Positions 1 to 7,363 are shown, counted from the stretch's first letter. The stretch is 35,789 nucleotides of DNA from an uncultured beta proteobacterium (GCA_903859265.1 CAIOLZ010000304.1:1-35789); one strand, 5' to 3'. Made by a program: numbers and translations. The notes: generated by a model not told the origin, from the letters alone.

Positions 1-1
1 A

Positions 2-307
2 CGTGGCGGCAAACACGCCGGCTACTACAACTCGGTATCGGCCTCCTGGGGTTGGCAAGCGGGCGCAGAGTCCTACGGCTATGTCGTGTTCCTGATGAAC
101 GAAAGGGCGGTGCAATATCTCAACAAGTCAAAAGGCTGGGAAATTGGCGTTGGCCCGACTGTCGTTGTGGTTGACGAGGGGGCCGCAAAAAACCTGTCAA
201 CGACGACCCTCAAGGACGACGCCTATGCCTTCATCTTTGACCAGCAGGGCCTGATGGCGAGTTTGAGTATTGAAGGCACAAAAATTTCTCCGATCCACAA
301 AAAATAA
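2..307 (+). CDS. SYLF-domain (YSC84-like) lipid-binding protein, C-terminal part
   Basis: The reading frame is already open at base 2 and runs to TAA at 305-307, so only the last 101 residues are visible and the start lies outside the window. The visible part has the hallmarks of the bacterial SYLF/DUF500 family: a Tyr-Tyr-Asn near the left edge, a Gly/Trp-rich stretch (SWGWQAGA), then GWEIGVGPTVVVVDEG and a closing DDAYAFIFDQQGLMA block. Family members are usually exported proteins thought to bind lipid, but the bacterial role is poorly defined. It precedes the DUF4398 gene by 16 bases on the same strand and probably shares a transcript with it and the OmpA-like gene, which fits an envelope role. 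The family call is confident; the exact function is not. Confidence 0.85.
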   Translation, partial: RGGKHAGYYNSVSASWGWQAGAESYGYVVFLMNERAVQYLNKSKGWEIGVGPTVVVVDEGAAKNLSTTTLKDDAYAFIFDQQGLMASLSIEGTKISPIHKK

Positions 308-323
308 TAGGAAAGGAAATCCC

Positions 324-743
324 ATGAACACCATCCGCGCAGGCAACGCTGTGCAACCAGCCGCAAGCCGGCCGCTCGAACGCCTGGCCTGGATGGCTTC
401 GGCGCTTGTCATGCTTGCGTGTTCGGCCGGATGCGCCAACACGACTTTGAAAAGCGACAAGCTGCAACTCGCGCGCCAGTCCGAAGTTCACGCGGCCAAC
501 ATGGGCGCCAACGAATTTGCGCCGGTTGAGATGCAGGCTGCAAGGGACCGGCTGGGGTATGCACAAACTGCCCTCGATTCCGGCGATCTGGCCTGGGCCA
601 ATGCCTTGAGCGATGAAGCCCTGGTGGACACCCGGCTAGCAGAGGCAAAAGTGCAGGCAGTCAAGGCCGAAAAGGCCGCCAGCGAGCTGGCGCAGTCCCG
701 TCGCGCGCTGCAAAGCGAAATCCAGAACAATCTCAAGCCATAG
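324..743 (+). CDS. DUF4398-type small lipoprotein
   Basis: A 139-residue protein. I start it at ATG 324 because GGAAAGGA lies at 310-317 at good spacing; an upstream extension into the previous gene has no such support. The N-terminus has a basic/hydrophobic export signal with candidate lipidation cysteines in VMLACSAGC, so it is probably a lipoprotein. The rest is Ala/Glu/Lys-rich helix (roughly residues 50-139), matching DUF4398 proteins that commonly sit next to OmpA-type lipoproteins. Its helical part resembles the N-terminal region of the next gene product in pattern (A-x-x-x-L-D repeats), suggesting related domains. The gap to the OmpA-like gene is 9 bases, so co-translation and a joint periplasmic role are likely. 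Function is unknown. Confidence 0.8.
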   Translation: MNTIRAGNAVQPAASRPLERLAWMASALVMLACSAGCANTTLKSDKLQLARQSEVHAANMGANEFAPVEMQAARDRLGYAQTALDSGDLAWANALSDEALVDTRLAEAKVQAVKAEKAASELAQSRRALQSEIQNNLKP

Positions 744-752
744 GTCGCCACC

Positions 753-1664
753 ATGAATACGCCACAAAAAATTCTGTTCACCGCCATCGCGGTTGCGGTG
801 CTGCAGGCCTGCACATCAGTACCGATCGAGAATGCCAACCTTACCGCGGCGCAGTCGGAGTTCAAGGCCGCTCAGGACACGCCGTCCGTTGCGGCGCTTG
901 CCGGCGCCGAGCTGGGAGACGCCAAGGCCACGCTCGATCAGGCCAACGATATCTGGGCCACACAGGGAAGCCGGTCTGATGTCGATCATCTGGCCTACAT
1001 GGCCAGTAAAAAAGTGGCCATTGCCCGCACGGCTGCGAGCCAGCGACAGGCGGAAAAGGCCATCGATGCCGCGCAGAGCCAGCGCCAGCAAACGCTGCTG
1101 ATCGCCCGTACCGCGGAGGCCGAAAATGCGCAGCGCAGTGCACAGGATTCCCGGATTGCGGCGGACTCCGCCACCCAGCAAGCCCAGGCAGCAATGGCGC
1201 AGACGGCGCTGGCGCGCCAGGACGCACAGGCGGCAAATGCCAACGCTGCTCAACTTCAGGATCGCCTGGCGGAACTCAAAGCCAAACAGACCGACCGGGG
1301 AATGGTTGTCACCATTGGTGACCTGCTTTTTGACAACAACAGCGCGGTGTTAAAACCTGCGGCTGAGCAAAGCGTGTCGCGGCTTGCGGCCTTTCTCAAA
1401 GCCTATCCCCTGCGCGTGGCCCTGGTTGAGGGTTACACCGACAGCGTGGGATCAGCCGACAGCAACCAACGACTCTCGGAGCGCCGCGCCGATTCAGTCC
1501 GCAGTGCGCTGCGCATGGACGGGATCGACAGCAGCCGGCTTGACGCACGCGGATACGGGGACAACTACCCGGTAGGGAATAACCAGTCAGCCGAAGGCCG
1601 CCTGAGCAACCGTCGCGTTGAAGTCGTCCTGTCCGACGATAGCGGGAAAGTCCTGCCAAGGTGA
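753..1664 (+). CDS. OmpA-family lipoprotein with N-terminal DUF4398-like helix
   Basis: A 303-residue protein. Residues 1-20 form a lipoprotein signal ending in the lipobox LQAC (Cys20). Residues 30-180 are a long Ala/Gln-rich helical, probably coiled-coil segment with DUF4398 character. Residues about 183-297 are an OmpA/MotB C-terminal peptidoglycan-binding domain: FDNNSAVLKP, the EGYTDSVGS strand, NQRLSERRADSVR, and the terminal GRLSNRRVEVVL that carries the Asp/Arg positions used to hold diaminopimelate in this family. It should anchor the outer membrane to peptidoglycan across a helical spacer. It is the last gene of a rightward three-gene set and is followed at once by a strong hairpin terminator. 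The start has only a weak AGG ahead of it, suggesting coupling with the preceding gene. Confidence 0.9.
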   Translation: MNTPQKILFTAIAVAVLQACTSVPIENANLTAAQSEFKAAQDTPSVAALAGAELGDAKATLDQANDIWATQGSRSDVDHLAYMASKKVAIARTAASQRQAEKAIDAAQSQRQQTLLIARTAEAENAQRSAQDSRIAADSATQQAQAAMAQTALARQDAQAANANAAQLQDRLAELKAKQTDRGMVVTIGDLLFDNNSAVLKPAAEQSVSRLAAFLKAYPLRVALVEGYTDSVGSADSNQRLSERRADSVRSALRMDGIDSSRLDARGYGDNYPVGNNQSAEGRLSNRRVEVVLSDDSGKVLPR

Positions 1665-1684
1665 TGATTGGCCGGTGACCGATA

Positions 1685-1726
1685 GCTTCGGCAGGGACGT
1701 TACCGTCCCTGCCGAAAGCCATTTTT
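1685..1726. terminator. bidirectional rho-independent terminator
   Basis: A 13-bp perfect stem (1687-1699 paired with 1704-1716) closes a four-base loop and extends by two more pairs past a one-base bulge. It is followed by T5 at 1722-1726 on the plus strand. It lies exactly between the convergent OmpA-like gene (ends 1664) and the RcnB-like gene (ends 1725), so it probably serves both. Confidence 0.9.
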
Positions 1727-2102
1727 AACGGTTCAGCAAAAGTTCCAGGATTGCGCCGGTAGCGACGGCGGCGAGCACATAGTCACCACCGGTCTGGACC
1801 CAGTGATAGCCACGCGGCGGCGCGTGCAGCCCGTGGCCCCGCCAGTCATCGACCACATACTGGCGTGAGCGGTAATTCATCGGCAGATGGTCACCACGGT
1901 AAAAAGCATGGTCCGGTCCGGCACCGCGCTCGCCCGGGTTGTGCTCCCGCGCCTGGGGGCCGTGCCGGTTGCCGTCACGGCCCGCGTCGCGGCCGCGATC
2001 GCAGCCCTCCCGGCCGTTGCCGCAGGGTTGTGCGCCAACGCTGACTTGCATGACAAGCACTGAAGAGATCAGTGCGGTGGCTATGAGTCTGGTTTTTTTC
2101 AT
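1725..2102 (-). CDS. RcnB-family periplasmic protein
   Basis: A 125-residue protein with an N-terminal signal sequence (about residues 1-24, cleavage after VGA) and a Gly/Arg/His-rich middle. The C-terminal signature of the RcnB family is intact: a DDWRGHGL block, PPRGYHWVQTGGDYVLAAV and a hydrophobic tail ending LELLLNR. E. coli RcnB is a periplasmic protein that modulates nickel/cobalt export, but many homologues in Burkholderiales are not linked to RcnA, and no metal exporter is present here. The His- and Cys-containing middle (CGNGREGC) could bind metal; this is inference. It lies 3 bases downstream of the beta-barrel gene and is presumably co-transcribed with it. Confidence 0.8.
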   Translation of the reverse strand: MKKTRLIATALISSVLVMQVSVGAQPCGNGREGCDRGRDAGRDGNRHGPQAREHNPGERGAGPDHAFYRGDHLPMNYRSRQYVVDDWRGHGLHAPPRGYHWVQTGGDYVLAAVATGAILELLLNR

Positions 2103-2105
2103 ATA

Positions 2106-2732
2106 TTAAAAGTGCATCCGCACACCGAGGGTGGTTGCGGCGACCCGCTGCGAATCAGTGCCCGCGAACTTCAGGTAGTGTTCATCATACTGCAGCACTG
2201 CAGACCACTGTGGATTGATGACGAGTTCTGCGCCTACACCATAAGCCCAGTCAAAGCCTTGCTCGGTACCGGAAGCCACGCCGGAATTGGGCTGCGACGA
2301 AACGTCCGTATTCCCGTAAGTAGTACCCAGCTTGGCCAGGAAGTTAAAACTGGTACCGACGGGAATCTTGCCGATGAAGCTGATGTTGATTCCCTGCGCC
2401 TTGGAACTGCCGCCGCCGCGCGATACGCTGCCGAAGTTGTCGTAGCCGATTTCCATACCGACGTTGGGCGCCAGGAAGTAATTGCCATAGGTCAGGCTGT
2501 AAGCCGTGTCATGGCTGCTGGTGGAATACAGGCCGTTGCCCGAATCCAGCCTTGAAAAGTCGGATTGGCCGGCATTGATGCCCACGTAGCTTTGACCTGC
2601 GGACATCGGGCCCATTGTGGAGGTCTGGGCTGTGGCCATGTGCGCGCAGCACAGCAACACGGAGGCCGCCAGCAACTTGTGCACAGGGCGTGAAGCGCGG
2701 GCGGATCGATTTTTGGAAAGAGAATGGTTCAT
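2106..2732 (-). CDS. outer-membrane beta-barrel protein (OmpA/OmpW-like porin fold)
   Basis: A 208-residue protein. ATG at 2732 is preceded by AAGGAA at good spacing. A signal peptide covers about residues 1-35, with a probable cut after ATAQ. The mature part has alternating hydrophobic strands (SYVGINAGQSDF, TAYSLTYGNYF, VGMEIGYDNFG, INISFIGKIPV, FNFLAKLGTTYG, WAYGVGAELVI, WSAVLQYDEHY) and ends in a beta-signal with C-terminal Phe (LGVRMHF). This fits an eight-stranded outer-membrane barrel of the OMP_b-brl type. No ligand can be assigned. It is the first gene of a pair with the RcnB-like gene. Confidence 0.85.
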   Translation of the reverse strand: MNHSLSKNRSARASRPVHKLLAASVLLCCAHMATAQTSTMGPMSAGQSYVGINAGQSDFSRLDSGNGLYSTSSHDTAYSLTYGNYFLAPNVGMEIGYDNFGSVSRGGGSSKAQGINISFIGKIPVGTSFNFLAKLGTTYGNTDVSSQPNSGVASGTEQGFDWAYGVGAELVINPQWSAVLQYDEHYLKFAGTDSQRVAATTLGVRMHF

Positions 2733-2828
2733 GGAATTTTCCTTTGCATGACGTTTTTTAGGCTAGGCAAATTTGAATATGCGGCCGATGCCCGGAAAAT
2801 ACGGTGCGCTGCAGCGCATTGGCTGCAA

Positions 2829-3203
2829 TCAGACGGAAATGCCCGCCATCTGGTGGTAATGCGCAAACCAGTGTCGTGCCAAAGCCACCAATTCGTTGTC
2901 GCTGGGGTGGTCCACCGGCGCGTAGCCCGCTATGTGCAAAGCGATCGCCGGTCGGTGCTTTTGCGCGTAATGCTTGAAGTCGGATATGCCGGTATGGCCG
3001 CCGACTACCAGAACTTCTTCCACGCCGATCAACCCATCGCAGACTTTGCCAAGGAATTCGTGTTTGGAGCGTTCGTTGCGTTCGTCCTGACCGCGCAGAT
3101 GCAAGTGGGCGTTGACCTTTTGCTCATGCGTATGTTCGGAGCCGAATTGCACGATCCTCGCGCAATGGTGGTCAACAAAAACGACGGCATGGTAGAAGGG
3201 CAT
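2829..3203 (-). CDS. eRF1-like 'translational machinery' family small protein
   Basis: A 124-residue protein if started at the ATG at 3203 (MPFYHAVVFVDHH), which matches the usual family N-terminus. An ATG nine bases upstream (3212), or a longer extension to 3254, cannot be excluded. It begins with a beta-strand and VDHHCARIVQF, then a histidine-rich segment, EFLGKVCDGL, the EEVLVVGGHTGISDFK strand-turn-helix, and a DHPSDNELVALA helix near the end. This order resembles the eRF1/Pelota central-domain-like fold found in small bacterial proteins often labelled 'translational machinery protein'. No biochemical role is established. It lies 63 bases downstream of the sterol-desaturase family gene on the same strand. 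Confidence 0.65.
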   Translation of the reverse strand: MPFYHAVVFVDHHCARIVQFGSEHTHEQKVNAHLHLRGQDERNERSKHEFLGKVCDGLIGVEEVLVVGGHTGISDFKHYAQKHRPAIALHIAGYAPVDHPSDNELVALARHWFAHYHQMAGISV

Positions 3204-3266
3204 AGAAGACATCCATTCAGGGTTGTGGAGGAAAAAAATACACTTTGACGGCAAATTTGGTGGTAA

Positions 3267-3848
3267 CTACTCACGCGTACCAAACACTTCATCCCACAGG
3301 CTGTTGCTTACACCAAAGTGGCAGGGCTTGCTCATTGCACCGCGGGCCTTCAGGTGGTGGGCGCTGTGGTGCATGGCGTGGCGAATCCGGCACTGCGTGA
3401 TCCACGCGTTATTGCTGATCCAGACCGGTGTTCTGTGGTGGGTTGCGTGATGGGCCACGCTATAAACCAGATAGCCGCTCATCAGCCCAAGCGTCAGCGC
3501 CAGCGCGTGCCAACCGCCAGTCAGCCACCAGGCGGGCAAAGTTGCCAGCAGCAGAAACAGCGAAAGGCTCAGGGCAATCGGAGACGCGATCAGCGCCGCC
3601 GGGCGCTGGTGGTGCAGCCCGTGCCAGTTTGAAAACGGTGCGACGCCGTGCAACACAAACCGGTGCAACAGGTACTCCAGCAATGACCACAACACGCCGC
3701 CACCCACAACCCACAACAGCAGTTCCCAGGCGCTCCCTGCAGGGTGAAACGACATCAGAGCCGTCGCATTTGCCGCGCATAACAGTGTGTACAACGCGAA
3801 ATCCAGGCGGTAGGCTACGGAGCTATGTTCCATGGAGAGCAGGGACAT
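3267..3848 (-). CDS. sterol desaturase / fatty-acid hydroxylase family protein
   Basis: I start this 193-residue protein at ATG 3848, preceded by GAGGAAA; the longer open frame upstream to 4064 is Arg-rich and not family-like. The membrane di-iron histidine clusters are visible: HRFVLH (62-67), HGLHH (76-80), HHATHH (133-138) and RHAMHHSAHH (156-165), set between hydrophobic helices at about 18-35, 42-60, 88-110 and 115-132. The end, HFGVSNSLWDEVFGT, is the usual closing motif of the family. Members are O2-dependent hydroxylases or desaturases of lipids or carotenoids in the inner membrane. The substrate cannot be told from sequence, and no carotenoid or sterol genes are nearby. It is at the short end for the family. 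Confidence 0.85.
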   Translation of the reverse strand: MSLLSMEHSSVAYRLDFALYTLLCAANATALMSFHPAGSAWELLLWVVGGGVLWSLLEYLLHRFVLHGVAPFSNWHGLHHQRPAALIASPIALSLSLFLLLATLPAWWLTGGWHALALTLGLMSGYLVYSVAHHATHHRTPVWISNNAWITQCRIRHAMHHSAHHLKARGAMSKPCHFGVSNSLWDEVFGTRE

Positions 3849-4081
3849 ACGTTTCCTCAAGACAGGGCCGGCATCTGCGCGGCGCACAGTCTCATGGCTT
3901 GCGGGCAAGTCTGATTTGCTGGCGGTCGGAAGTCTGTGCGGCAGCACACGGCAAGGGCTGCGGCGTGGAGGTACGGCATCGCACAGACGGGCCGCCGCGG
4001 CCTGCCTACGATCCGCAATGGAGCCAGGCACCCTATCGGACCCGCCGATGCCAGCTTGTCTCAACCTCCAAGGAAAATGCC
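3849..4081. other. divergent intergenic region, no gene seen
   Basis: These 233 bases separate the leftward desaturase-family gene from the rightward coiled-coil/cbpA pair and must hold both promoters. I could not pick convincing -35/-10 boxes. AAGGA at 4070-4074 is the ribosome site of the rightward gene. The open frames crossing it are Arg/Ala-rich and look like chance. Confidence 0.5.
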
Positions 4082-4369
4082 ATGCGTACCGTTCGTGAAG
4101 ACTATGCTGAAAAAGTCAAACTGCAGCTTGATGAACTCAACGCCAAAGTCGATGCGCTGGAAGCCCGCATGCACGACGCGCGTGCCGATGTCCGTGCCAG
4201 CTACCGCTCGGAACTCTCCAAGTTGCGCCACCAGTCGGAGCTGGCTACGGCGCAACTTGCGCAGGTCCGGGCCAGCGGCGAAGCCTCCTGGGACAAGTTG
4301 GTACTGGAGATGGACAAGGTCCGCGATGCCTTCATGCACTCACTGAACTATTTCAAATCGCAGTTCTGA
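4082..4369 (+). CDS. small coiled-coil protein upstream of cbpA
   Basis: A 95-residue protein started at ATG 4082 because AAGGA stands at 4070-4074; the open frame runs far upstream but only as antisense of the desaturase gene. Almost the whole chain is charged helix with heptad-like Leu/Val/Ala spacing (KVKLQLDELNAKVDALEARM, then LSKLRHQSELATAQLAQV), ending with a Trp-containing helix and YFKSQF. It has no signal or membrane segment, so it should be cytosolic. It resembles small stress-response coiled-coil proteins of betaproteobacteria, but I do not recognise a named family securely. The 19-base gap to cbpA indicates an operon and suggests a role in protein quality control or the stress nucleoid. 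Confidence 0.75.
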   Translation: MRTVREDYAEKVKLQLDELNAKVDALEARMHDARADVRASYRSELSKLRHQSELATAQLAQVRASGEASWDKLVLEMDKVRDAFMHSLNYFKSQF

Positions 4370-4388
4370 TGTATCCGGATCGGTAGCG

Positions 4389-5366
4389 ATGCAATACAAG
4401 GACTATTACAAGTTGCTTGGGGTGGAGCGCGGTGCCAGCGCAGACGAAATCAAAAAGGCCTACCGCAAGCAGGCGCGCAAGTTTCATCCGGACATGAACA
4501 AGAGCAGCACGGCCACGCAAAGCATGTCGGAAATCAACGAGGCCCATGACGTGCTCGGCGATGCCCAAAAGCGCGAAGCCTATGACACATTGGGCACGCA
4601 GCGCGATGATCCGCAGGGTCAGGACCCAAGAGCCGGTGCGCAGGGCTTTCAAAAGCCCGGCAACTGGTCGGACTTTTATCCTTTCGCCAACGGTGCAGGC
4701 GAGTCGGATGCAGCGGGCTCACACAGCGATTTTTTTGAGCAGCTGTTTGGCAACCGGGGCCGTGGCAGACAGGGCCCGAGTGGCCCGGTCCGCGGCGCGG
4801 ACCAGGAGGCGAGCATCGCGCTGGACTTGCGCGATGCCTACCAGGGTGCCCAAAAAACACTTTCCTTGCGCAGCGTGGACAGCCAGACAGGTGACAGCGC
4901 GCCACCCACCGAGTTGCAGGTGAGCATTCCCATAGGCGTGTTCGAAGGCCAGAAGATCCGTTTAGCCGGGCGTGGCAGCGCCGGAACTGGTGGAGGCCCG
5001 GCCGGGGATTTGCTGCTGGCGGTGCATTTCAGGCCGGACTTCAGCTGGCGCACCAAGGGTCGGGACGTTTATGGTCCGCTGCTGCTGGCGCCCTGGGAGG
5101 CGGTGCTGAGTCCCTGGCTGGAAGTGGGCACGCCGGTTGGCCGGACCGAGGTAAAAATTCCTGCGGACTGGAAGCTTGGCCGCACCATTCGGCTCAAAGG
5201 GCATGGCATTCCCGCCAGTGCATCGTCCGGTAAAACCAGACACCTGGCAGGTGACCTGTATCTGGAACTCGCGGTGGCACTTCCCCCGGCGGATACCGGC
5301 GCTGCCCGGGATGCCTATGCGGCCCTGCAACATGCTTTCCCGGACTTCCATCCCCGTGGAGGGTGA
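4389..5366 (+). CDS. cbpA: DnaJ-type curved-DNA-binding co-chaperone CbpA
   Basis: A 325-residue class-II-like J protein. The J domain covers residues 3-68 with the Hsp70-stimulating HPD at 33-35 (KFHPDM), helix II IKKAYRKQARK and helix IV KREAYDTLG. A Gly/Phe/Asp-rich linker follows (about 75-135), without the four CxxCxGxG zinc motifs of true DnaJ. Two beta-sandwich substrate-binding domains follow (about 138-230 and 235-318), including LDLRDAYQGAQKTL, IPIGVFEGQKIRLAGRG and KLGRTIRLKGHGIP. CbpA acts with DnaK and, in E. coli, also binds curved DNA in stationary phase. Its usual partner cbpM is not visible next to it; the coiled-coil gene upstream is not an evident CbpM. Confidence 0.92.
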   Translation: MQYKDYYKLLGVERGASADEIKKAYRKQARKFHPDMNKSSTATQSMSEINEAHDVLGDAQKREAYDTLGTQRDDPQGQDPRAGAQGFQKPGNWSDFYPFANGAGESDAAGSHSDFFEQLFGNRGRGRQGPSGPVRGADQEASIALDLRDAYQGAQKTLSLRSVDSQTGDSAPPTELQVSIPIGVFEGQKIRLAGRGSAGTGGGPAGDLLLAVHFRPDFSWRTKGRDVYGPLLLAPWEAVLSPWLEVGTPVGRTEVKIPADWKLGRTIRLKGHGIPASASSGKTRHLAGDLYLELAVALPPADTGAARDAYAALQHAFPDFHPRGG

Positions 5367-5395
5367 AGCAGCTCACCGGATCAATGCGGCGACCT

Positions 5396-5581
5396 TCATA
5401 GTTTGCGCAAGGCGAAGACGGCAAGCACCAGCACGCTGATCCCGCGGACCGTGATCCGGCAACGTGGGCCCAGCAGCCGCTGGCAAAGATGGGTCGCGTC
5501 ACGCGCAACGCCTTGGTAGCCATCGTCGAGTTGCAGTTGCAACTGCGCGATCTGCAGGTCAAGGCGGTGGCGGTGTCTCAT
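5396..5581 (-). CDS. YqjK-like small protein
   Basis: A 61-residue basic protein: an amphipathic Gln/Leu-rich helix (LDLQIAQLQLQLDDG) followed by a hydrophobic segment at the end (ISVLVLAVFALRKL). Its ATG overlaps the stop of the holin-family gene by four bases (ATGA), which supports translation and coupling. Position and shape match YqjK, third gene of the E. coli yqjD-yqjE-yqjK set, but sequence similarity at this length is not decisive. Function is unknown. Confidence 0.65.
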   Translation of the reverse strand: MRHRHRLDLQIAQLQLQLDDGYQGVARDATHLCQRLLGPRCRITVRGISVLVLAVFALRKL

Positions 5582-5982
5582 AGCGTCGGAGGGGCTGGCT
5601 TTTTACGCCTTCGCAGACTGTCACGGCTGGCCGGAAAGGTCAGTGCGCGCGCCTCGCGCTGAATCGCAGTCACAAAAAGCATCACGCCACCGAGATTGAG
5701 AAGGCTCGACAGCAGCATGGAAAGACTGGGTCGGAGACCTTCTTCCATGAGCCACAGAACCAGTGCAGCCGTCAAACCGAGAAAGGTCAGCGCCAGCAGC
5801 AGCCCGATGGCGGCACTGAATGCTGCAATCGCGACCAGTCCCCAAGCCGCCCGGCGTGCTTCGAGCGCCAGCAGCTGAAGATGGATGCGCAGCAGAGACT
5901 GCACACCTTCGAACAGCTTCCATCCCTGTGCGATCAGGCCGTCCTGCGGCGGGTCTTGCGGTGGCGCGTCGCTTGCTGGCAT
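5578..5982 (-). CDS. YqjE-like phage-holin-family (Hol_Tc) membrane protein
   Basis: A 134-residue protein started at ATG 5982, four bases after the stop of the DUF883 gene. A hydrophilic Pro/Asp/Gln-rich N-terminus leads to LLALEARRAAWGLVA, the conserved E-x-R helix of this family. Two membrane helices follow (about residues 48-75 and 87-107), then a basic tail (RDSLRRRKKP). This is the architecture of E. coli YqjE and the 'phage holin superfamily III' proteins, which in this setting are chromosomal inner-membrane proteins and not lysis genes. It is the middle gene of a DUF883-YqjE-YqjK trio. Confidence 0.85.
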   Translation of the reverse strand: MPASDAPPQDPPQDGLIAQGWKLFEGVQSLLRIHLQLLALEARRAAWGLVAIAAFSAAIGLLLALTFLGLTAALVLWLMEEGLRPSLSMLLSSLLNLGGVMLFVTAIQREARALTFPASRDSLRRRKKPAPPTL

Positions 5983-5986
5983 GCGT

Positions 5987-6298
5987 TTAACGGTGCCGCA
6001 GTGCCCAGCCCAGCAGGTAGCCGGAGGCGATGGCAATGCCGATGGATGTCAGCGGCTTTTCGCGGATGTAGTTGCGCGAGCAACGGGTTGCGCGCGCTTG
6101 TGCGTCTTTGATGCTCTCTCCGGACGACTCGACTTTGTCGGCGGCCTGCGTCACCACATGCGACAGGCGTTCCACTGCATCGTGCACGCCGGATACGAGC
6201 ATATCCATCACGGGGCGCAATGTGTCGGCGGTCTTGTCGGCAGCGTTGTCAAAGGCTTGATGGGCGCTGTCGCCCAGGCCGGTCGTTGAATCGTTCAT
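5987..6298 (-). CDS. DUF883 (YqjD/ElaB-like) membrane-anchored protein
   Basis: A 103-residue protein started at ATG 6298 with AGGAAA just ahead of it. A long helical, Asp/Ala/Thr-rich N-terminus (STTGLGDSAHQAFDNAADK) carries the repeats typical of DUF883. The C-terminus has the family anchor: YIREKPLTSIGIAIASGYLLG, a Gly-patterned membrane helix, then WALRHR. E. coli YqjD is an inner-membrane protein that binds ribosomes in stationary phase; whether this one does is unknown. It is the first gene of the leftward trio, and its promoter region, shared with the divergent Crp/Fnr gene, contains a perfect inverted repeat. Confidence 0.88.
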   Translation of the reverse strand: MNDSTTGLGDSAHQAFDNAADKTADTLRPVMDMLVSGVHDAVERLSHVVTQAADKVESSGESIKDAQARATRCSRNYIREKPLTSIGIAIASGYLLGWALRHR

Positions 6299-6412
6299 GA
6301 ATTTTCCTGTGGGTTGAATTTCAAGGAGCTTAGGAACCACCAGGACCGTCGTCTGTGCGGCAGCGAACGGATCAAACTTTCTTGGCGCTATGTTCGACAG
6401 CGTACGGTTGAG

Positions 6413-6439
6413 TGCACATAAATGGTTAAGCTATGTGCA
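6413..6439. promoter_or_regulatory. 8-bp perfect inverted repeat, candidate operator
   Basis: TGCACATA (6413-6420) and TATGTGCA (6432-6439) form a perfect dyad separated by 11 bases. It sits in the 202-base gap between the divergent DUF883 trio and the Crp/Fnr-family regulator, 62 bases before the regulator's ATG. A dimeric regulator could bind it, the Crp/Fnr protein itself being the obvious candidate by autoregulation. The half-site differs from classical CRP (TGTGA) and FNR (TTGAT) sites. Confidence 0.5.
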
Positions 6440-6500
6440 AACAAATCAATAAGAGTGCGCTCTGCATCAACGGGGTTTGCATTACCAGGGGCCCTTTTGC

Positions 6501-7256
6501 ATGCTGTCTATTCACAGACCTTTTCAGAATCATCTTTTGGCGGCACTACCTGCGGCCGAATTTAAACGCATAGAAGGCAATTTGGAGCTCGTACAACTGC
6601 GGCTGGGCGAGGTGCTTTACGAATCCGGTTGCCAGCTGCACTATGTGTATTTCCCGACCACCGCCATTGTGTCGATACTTTACGTGCTGGCGGATGGGGC
6701 CTCTGCCGAGATTGCCATCGTGGGTAACGAGGGCATTCTGGGTATCTCGCTGTTTATGGGCGGCAATACAACACCGAGCCGGGCTGTTGTGCAAAGCGCG
6801 GGTTGGGGCTATCGGCTCAAGGCCCATGTGATGATGAAAGAATTTTCGCGTGGCGGGCCGCTGATGCGCTTGTTGTTGCGCTACACGCAGGCACTGATCA
6901 CGCAGATGACCCAAACCGCGGTGTGCAACCGTCACCATTCCATTGAGCAGCAGTTATGCCGCTGGCTTTTGCTGAGTCTGGACCGGCTGTCGTCGGATTC
7001 CCTGACCATGACGCAGGACCTGATTGCCAACATGCTGGGCGTGCGCCGCGAGGGTGTGACGGAAGCGGCTGGCAAATTGCAACGCGCAGGCTACATCCGG
7101 TATTCGCGCGGACATATCACCGTGCTCGACCGTCCAGGCCTGGAAGTGCGTGTGTGCGAGTGCTATGCCGTGGTCAACCGCGAATTCATCCGCCTGCTGT
7201 CCGACATTCCACCCGGCGACCCGAACCAAGTGTTGGGGAAGTCTTTGCCCGATTGA
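6501..7256 (+). CDS. Crp/Fnr-family transcriptional regulator
   Basis: A 251-residue protein started at ATG 6501 (MLSIHRP), with AGGGG at 6487-6491; a TTG at 6477 is possible but less likely. A cyclic-nucleotide-binding-fold beta-barrel covers about residues 20-125 (LGEVLYESGCQLHYVYFP, EIAIVGNEGILGISLFMGG). A dimer helix follows, then a winged helix-turn-helix at about 168-225 (TMTQDLIANMLGVRREGVTE and the wing YIRYSRGHITVLDR). The cAMP-contacting GELAL/RAA cassette of CRP and the four-cysteine cluster of FNR are both absent, so the signal is unknown. This type, with an NRHHSIEQQLCRWLL helix, is common in Burkholderiales. It faces the DUF883 trio and shares an intergenic dyad with it. Confidence 0.9.
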   Translation: MLSIHRPFQNHLLAALPAAEFKRIEGNLELVQLRLGEVLYESGCQLHYVYFPTTAIVSILYVLADGASAEIAIVGNEGILGISLFMGGNTTPSRAVVQSAGWGYRLKAHVMMKEFSRGGPLMRLLLRYTQALITQMTQTAVCNRHHSIEQQLCRWLLLSLDRLSSDSLTMTQDLIANMLGVRREGVTEAAGKLQRAGYIRYSRGHITVLDRPGLEVRVCECYAVVNREFIRLLSDIPPGDPNQVLGKSLPD

Positions 7257-7363
7257 CAGCCGACACGGTGCGCTCGGTGGGCAAACGTACCGATGTCGGC
7301 GCTCTGTTCATGCATTCTTGGCCTCAGGGTCTTCTTGCCTGTTAACCAATCCAAGGAATTTGC

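Noticed and set aside
3428..4081. A 313-residue rightward open frame that runs through the desaturase gene and into the coiled-coil gene
   Set aside because: Its first 218 codons are Arg/Thr-rich antisense of a well-recognised gene; only the part from ATG 4082, with its own ribosome site, is real.
5578..5982. Prophage remnant suggested by the 'phage holin family' label
   Set aside because: The gene is in a chromosomal yqjDEK-like trio and no other phage gene is present; the label is historical.
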